Source: Micromonospora musae (lineage in GTDB: Bacteria; Actinomycetota; Actinomycetes; Mycobacteriales; Micromonosporaceae). Taken from it: DNA of 64,000 bases. The DNA is taken from the NCBI RefSeq assembly GCF_003626635.1, contig NZ_RAZT01000003.1, positions 1-64,000 of the forward strand, given 5' to 3'. How positions within the stretch are numbered: the stretch's first letter is position 1; each line of letters begins with the position of its first letter. A program made the position numbers and the translations under genes. Shown one piece after another: positions 60,934 to 64,000 of this stretch. The notes beneath the pieces are model-generated. The model ran no database searches. It was not told the origin of the DNA and worked only from the letters and a program-made list of their open reading frames with translations.

Positions 60934-61497
60934 TCACTCCCCACGCCGGTAGCGCAGCAGCACCGAACGGGCATCGAGGATACGGCTCTCCGCCAGGCGC
61001 AGGCCGAGCCGCTCGACGTCCACGAAGACCGGCTGGCCGCCGCCGAGCACCACCGGATGCACCACGATCGCGTACTCGTCGATCAGGCCGAGCCCGGTCA
61101 GCGCCGCGGCGAGCTTCGAGCCGCCGCTGAGCAGGAGGTCCTTGCCGGGCTCCGCCTTGAGCGCGCCGATCTCGGCAGCGAGGTCCCCGGCGCCCACCAC
61201 CCGGGCCCCCTCGGCCGCCTCGGTGAGCGTCCGGGACACCACGATCTTCGGCATCTTCCGCCAGACCGGCGCGAAGGCGAGGTCGTGCGGGTCCTGCGAC
61301 ATCGACTCGGCCCGCGGCCAGTAGTAGGACATCAGCTCCCACACCTTGCGGCCGTAGAGGAAGGCGCCCGCCCGCTCGGTCAGCTCGGACGAGTACGCCG
61401 ACAGCTCCGGCCCCATCTGCGCCCAGTCGAACTCACCGTTCGGGCCATGGATGTAGCCGTCGACGGACTGGTGCACGTAGTAGACGATCTCGCGCAT
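60934..61497 (-). CDS. RibD/dihydrofolate reductase-like protein
   Basis: A 187-residue protein of the RibD C-terminal/DHFR fold (YyaP/YwjB type): MREIVYYVHQSVDGYIHGPN start, FLYGRKVWELM, KIVVSRTLTEAAEGARVV, DLLLSGGSKLAAALTGLGLI and EYAIVVHPVVLGGGQPVF, including the Gly-rich NADPH-binding turn. It is probably an NADPH-dependent reductase with unknown substrate; it lacks conserved folate-binding residues of FolA. A weak GGAG precedes ATG 61497. Confidence 0.85.
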   Translation of the reverse strand: MREIVYYVHQSVDGYIHGPNGEFDWAQMGPELSAYSSELTERAGAFLYGRKVWELMSYYWPRAESMSQDPHDLAFAPVWRKMPKIVVSRTLTEAAEGARVVGAGDLAAEIGALKAEPGKDLLLSGGSKLAAALTGLGLIDEYAIVVHPVVLGGGQPVFVDVERLGLRLAESRILDARSVLLRYRRGE

Positions 61498-61670
61498 GGC
61501 GGTGCTCCTCCGGTGTGTACGCCCCCGACGGGCGTGCTCACCGAGTGGTCGGAGCCGCCCGAGGCGGATCCGACAACCCCCGCCGAACTTTCTTCCAAGA
61601 TTTCGCCGGAACGGCTTCTGGTGCGCTCGTCAGGGCCGTGGCGATGACGCACGCCAGGTCGCCCGGATAC

Positions 61671-61721
61671 GGCTTCGGGTGCGGTCGCCGCCCCGTGGCG
61701 AGGGCGACCGCACCCGAATCC
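61671..61721 (-). terminator. Hairpin after the class A PBP gene
   Basis: TTCGGGTGCGGTCGCC pairs perfectly with GGCGACCGCACCCGAA (16 bp), with two more pairs beyond one mismatch. It begins 17 bp after the PBP stop. The rest of the 240-bp spacer (61498-61737) shows nothing else. Confidence 0.8.
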
Positions 61722-61737
61722 GGCCGAGTTCTCTTCG

Positions 61738-63945
61738 TCAGCCGCGGCCGGCGAGCCACCGCTCCAGCAGCGAGCCGGGGTCGTTCGCGCGCTGGCGGTC
61801 GTCGGTGCGTTCCCGCCGCGCCGGCGGCCGGTCCGCCGGCCGGTGCGGATCGCCGGCCAGCTCCTGGCTGGGCGCGGTGAAGTCCTTCTCCGGCTTGCCC
61901 TTGACCGCGGTCGAGATCACGTGCGCGACCGCGTCGATCACCTTGCCCTGCACGGCGGAGCCCACCGAGACGGTCGCGTCGTCGGGGTTCGCGGCGATAC
62001 CGGCGACGGCGACCTGCGGGGTGAAGCCGACGAAGGTCTCGGTCGCGTTCTCCTCCGAGCTACCGGTCTTGCCGGCGACCGGACGGCCGCCCAGGATGTC
62101 GTTCACCGAGGTGGCCGTACCCCCGTTGCACTGCCCGAACGCGGACTGCTGCCCGACCGGGCACCGCGCCGCGTCCGTGGCGGCCCGCGCCACGTCGGCG
62201 TCCAGCACCCGCTTGCAGGACGGGTCGGCGACCGCGACCCGCTCGCCGTTCGGTGCGGTCACCGACATCACCGGCAGCGGCTTGCAGTACATCCCCTCGG
62301 AGGCCACTGTGGCGTACGCGTTGGCCAGGTCGAGCGGCGTGGTCGCGGCGACGCCGAGGGTGAACGACCCCCAGCTGGCCGCGTTCTCCTCGGCGAACCG
62401 GGCATCCGCGTCGGCGCGGAAGGTGATGCCGAGCCGCTGCGCCATCTCGACGACCTTGTCCTGGCCGACCTGCTCGGCCAGCCACACGAAGTACGTGTTG
62501 ACGGAGCGGCCGAAGCCGTCCCACATCATCCGGTAGCCGTCCATCCAGTCCGGGTTGGCGTTGGCCGGGCACCAGTGGCCGTCGCAGTTGCCCTCGCCGT
62601 TGTCCGGGTACCGGGTGGGCAGCTTCGCGGGCGCGTCGAAGCCGGTGGAGAGCGTCTTGCCCGCCTCCAGCGCCGCGAGCATCGTGAAGAGCTTGAAGGT
62701 GGAGCCGGCCTGGTAACCCTCGACCCCGCCGCCGCCGGAGACCAGCGGGTTCACGGTGTTCGGGTGGTTCTCCTGCCCCTGCGGGTTCGCGGCGAGGCTG
62801 TAGTGCCGGTTCACCGCCATCGCCAGCACCCGGCCGGTGCCCGGCTCGACCGCGGCGATCGGCAGGGCGTTCTTGTTGTCGTACCCGTAAACGTCGGTGG
62901 CCTGCTTCTGGGCGGTCGCCTGGATCTTCGGGTCCAGCGAGGTGACGACCGTGTAGCCGCCGCGACGCAGCGCCTGCTCCCGCTCCTCGGTGGTCGCGCC
63001 GAACGCCGGCTGGGTCAGCCACCAGCGGCGCAGGTAGTCGCAGAAGAAGCCCCAGTCGTCGTGCCCCTGCGCGGTGGCCGTGCAGCCGTTGGACTGCGCG
63101 GTCGGGTGCAGGACGAGCTTCTCGGCCTTCGCCTGGGCTGCCTGCTCGGCGGTGATCGCCTTGGTCTGCACCATCGAGTCGAGCACGTACGACCGGCGGG
63201 CCAGCGCCGTGTCCCGGTCACCGTCGATCGGGCTGTACGCGTCCGGCGACTGCACGAGACCGGCGAGCAGGGCCGACTCGGCGAGGGTCAGCTGCCCCGG
63301 ATCCTTGCCGAAGTACCGCTGGCCGGCGGCCGCGATCCCGTACGCACCGGAGCCGAAGTAGGCGATGTTCAGGTACCGGTTGAGGATCTCGTCCTTGCTG
63401 AGCGTCTCCTCCAGCGCCGAGGCGTACCGGATCTCCTGGAGCTTGCGGCCCACGGTCTGCTCGGTGGCCTCCGCGCGCTCCTCGGCGGTGCGGGTCGGGT
63501 CCGTCTTCAGCACGTTGCGGACGTACTGCATGGTCAACGTGGAGCCGCCCTGCTCGGTACCGCCGCCCTTGACGTTCGCCACCACCGCGCGGAAGAGGCC
63601 GCGCAGGTCGGCGCCGCCGTGCTCGTAGAACCGCCGGTCCTCGGCCGCCACGATCGCCTGCCGCATCACCGGGGCGATTTCCGCCAGCGGGACGTCGGTG
63701 CGGTTCACGTCGTAGAACGTGGTGATCAACGTCTTGCCGTCGTTCGCGTAGAGGTAGGAGCGCTGCGGCGTGGCCGGGGTGCGCAGCGCGTCCGGCAGCG
63801 CGGCGTACGCCCCGAGCGCCGACCGGGTGACGAGCCCGAACAGCAGGTTGCCGGGGAGCGCGGCCACCGCGAGGACGAGGCCGGCCAGCACCCCGGCGAG
63901 CAGCACGGTGAACAGCCGGGAGAGCGGCGAACGGAGAGGGGCCAT
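61738..63945 (-). CDS. Class A penicillin-binding protein (transglycosylase/transpeptidase)
   Basis: A 735-residue bifunctional peptidoglycan synthase. Membrane anchor LFTVLLAGVLAGLVLAVAAL (about 11-30). GT51 motifs EDRRFYEHGG and QGGSTLTMQYVRN. Transpeptidase motifs STFK (Ser415), SVN (481-483) and KTG (625-627) in order. Extra cysteines lie between and after the domains. It ends in a charged tail (PPARRERTDDRQRANDP). ATG 63945 is chosen as it has GGGGA just upstream and the natural start of the cytoplasmic tail; ATG 63972 would add nine residues. It polymerises and cross-links cell-wall chains that carry the D-Glu supplied by MurD2/MurL. Confidence 0.92.
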   Translation of the reverse strand: MAPLRSPLSRLFTVLLAGVLAGLVLAVAALPGNLLFGLVTRSALGAYAALPDALRTPATPQRSYLYANDGKTLITTFYDVNRTDVPLAEIAPVMRQAIVAAEDRRFYEHGGADLRGLFRAVVANVKGGGTEQGGSTLTMQYVRNVLKTDPTRTAEERAEATEQTVGRKLQEIRYASALEETLSKDEILNRYLNIAYFGSGAYGIAAAGQRYFGKDPGQLTLAESALLAGLVQSPDAYSPIDGDRDTALARRSYVLDSMVQTKAITAEQAAQAKAEKLVLHPTAQSNGCTATAQGHDDWGFFCDYLRRWWLTQPAFGATTEEREQALRRGGYTVVTSLDPKIQATAQKQATDVYGYDNKNALPIAAVEPGTGRVLAMAVNRHYSLAANPQGQENHPNTVNPLVSGGGGVEGYQAGSTFKLFTMLAALEAGKTLSTGFDAPAKLPTRYPDNGEGNCDGHWCPANANPDWMDGYRMMWDGFGRSVNTYFVWLAEQVGQDKVVEMAQRLGITFRADADARFAEENAASWGSFTLGVAATTPLDLANAYATVASEGMYCKPLPVMSVTAPNGERVAVADPSCKRVLDADVARAATDAARCPVGQQSAFGQCNGGTATSVNDILGGRPVAGKTGSSEENATETFVGFTPQVAVAGIAANPDDATVSVGSAVQGKVIDAVAHVISTAVKGKPEKDFTAPSQELAGDPHRPADRPPARRERTDDRQRANDPGSLLERWLAGRG

Positions 63946-64000
63946 GGTCCCCAGGATTGCCACGAAAGCCATCAACCGACCACCCTGCGGGTCGGTTTGT

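Overview
The window is high-GC actinobacterial DNA. GTG and TTG starts are frequent, coupled GTGA/ATGA overlaps are common, and -10 boxes of the TANNNT type occur. The gene content fits Micromonosporaceae, most likely Micromonospora or a close relative: GH63-like and debranching enzymes, NgcEFG-type transporters, a PucR regulator, HelR with a rifamycin-associated element, and a MurD2/MurL pair. This is inferred from gene content; no 16S or other marker lies in the window.

Layout. 1-2.4 kb is a scarred edge: an IS5-type transposase end, an IS200/IS605 tnpA fragment that cuts off a Tat-signal gene, small ORFs and a lipoprotein; 2.4-3.3 kb has no convincing gene. 3.3-6.9 kb: HAD hydrolase, TetR regulator, FAD disulfide reductase, DUF308 membrane protein. 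6.9-13.1 kb: polysaccharide block with a GH63-like glucosidase divergent from a glycogen-debranching enzyme, then a GT4 glycosyltransferase behind a structured leader. 13.2-17.8 kb: a collapsed Ser/Thr kinase copy, its intact paralogue, a YdjM-like membrane protein, an amidohydrolase and a membrane-anchored hypothetical. 17.8-21.9 kb: helR under a palindromic rifamycin-associated element, then a TetR plus alpha/beta-hydrolase operon. 22.1-30.3 kb: LacI-controlled operon for an alpha-xylosylated beta-glucan oligosaccharide (probably xyloglucan): binding protein, two permeases, GH31 alpha-xylosidase, GH1 beta-glucosidase, closed by a strong hairpin.

30.4-36.3 kb: standalone trpC, AMP-forming acyl-CoA ligase, membrane protein, MobA-like nucleotidyltransferase, GNAT protein, ECF sigma factor with a SnoaL-like tail. 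36.4-38.1 kb: family-A DNA polymerase-like protein. 38.2-47.9 kb: two paralogous NgcEFG amino-sugar transporters flanking an RpiR regulator, a SIS-domain protein and an N-acetylglucosamine-type kinase. 48.1-52.6 kb: small membrane protein, VOC and DinB proteins, WYL regulator, two proteins of uncertain function and two short tandem-repeat tracts. 52.7-55.5 kb: divergent murD2 and murL, the alternative route to D-glutamate in peptidoglycan. 55.6-60.0 kb: PucR regulator, a complete tRNA-Pro(CGG)-like cloverleaf with an abnormal T-loop, and starting 2 nt after it a large unrecognised gene carrying one -1 frameshift. 60.0-64 kb: TrmH-type rRNA methyltransferase, RibD/DHFR-like reductase and a class A penicillin-binding protein.

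Three themes stand out. Carbohydrate capture and glycogen or trehalose-type metabolism dominate. Cell-wall chemistry recurs (MurD2/MurL, class A PBP, GlcNAc uptake and kinase, PASTA-less kinase). The most unexplained object is the tRNA-like element that forms the leader of the frameshifted gene at 57.6-60 kb.
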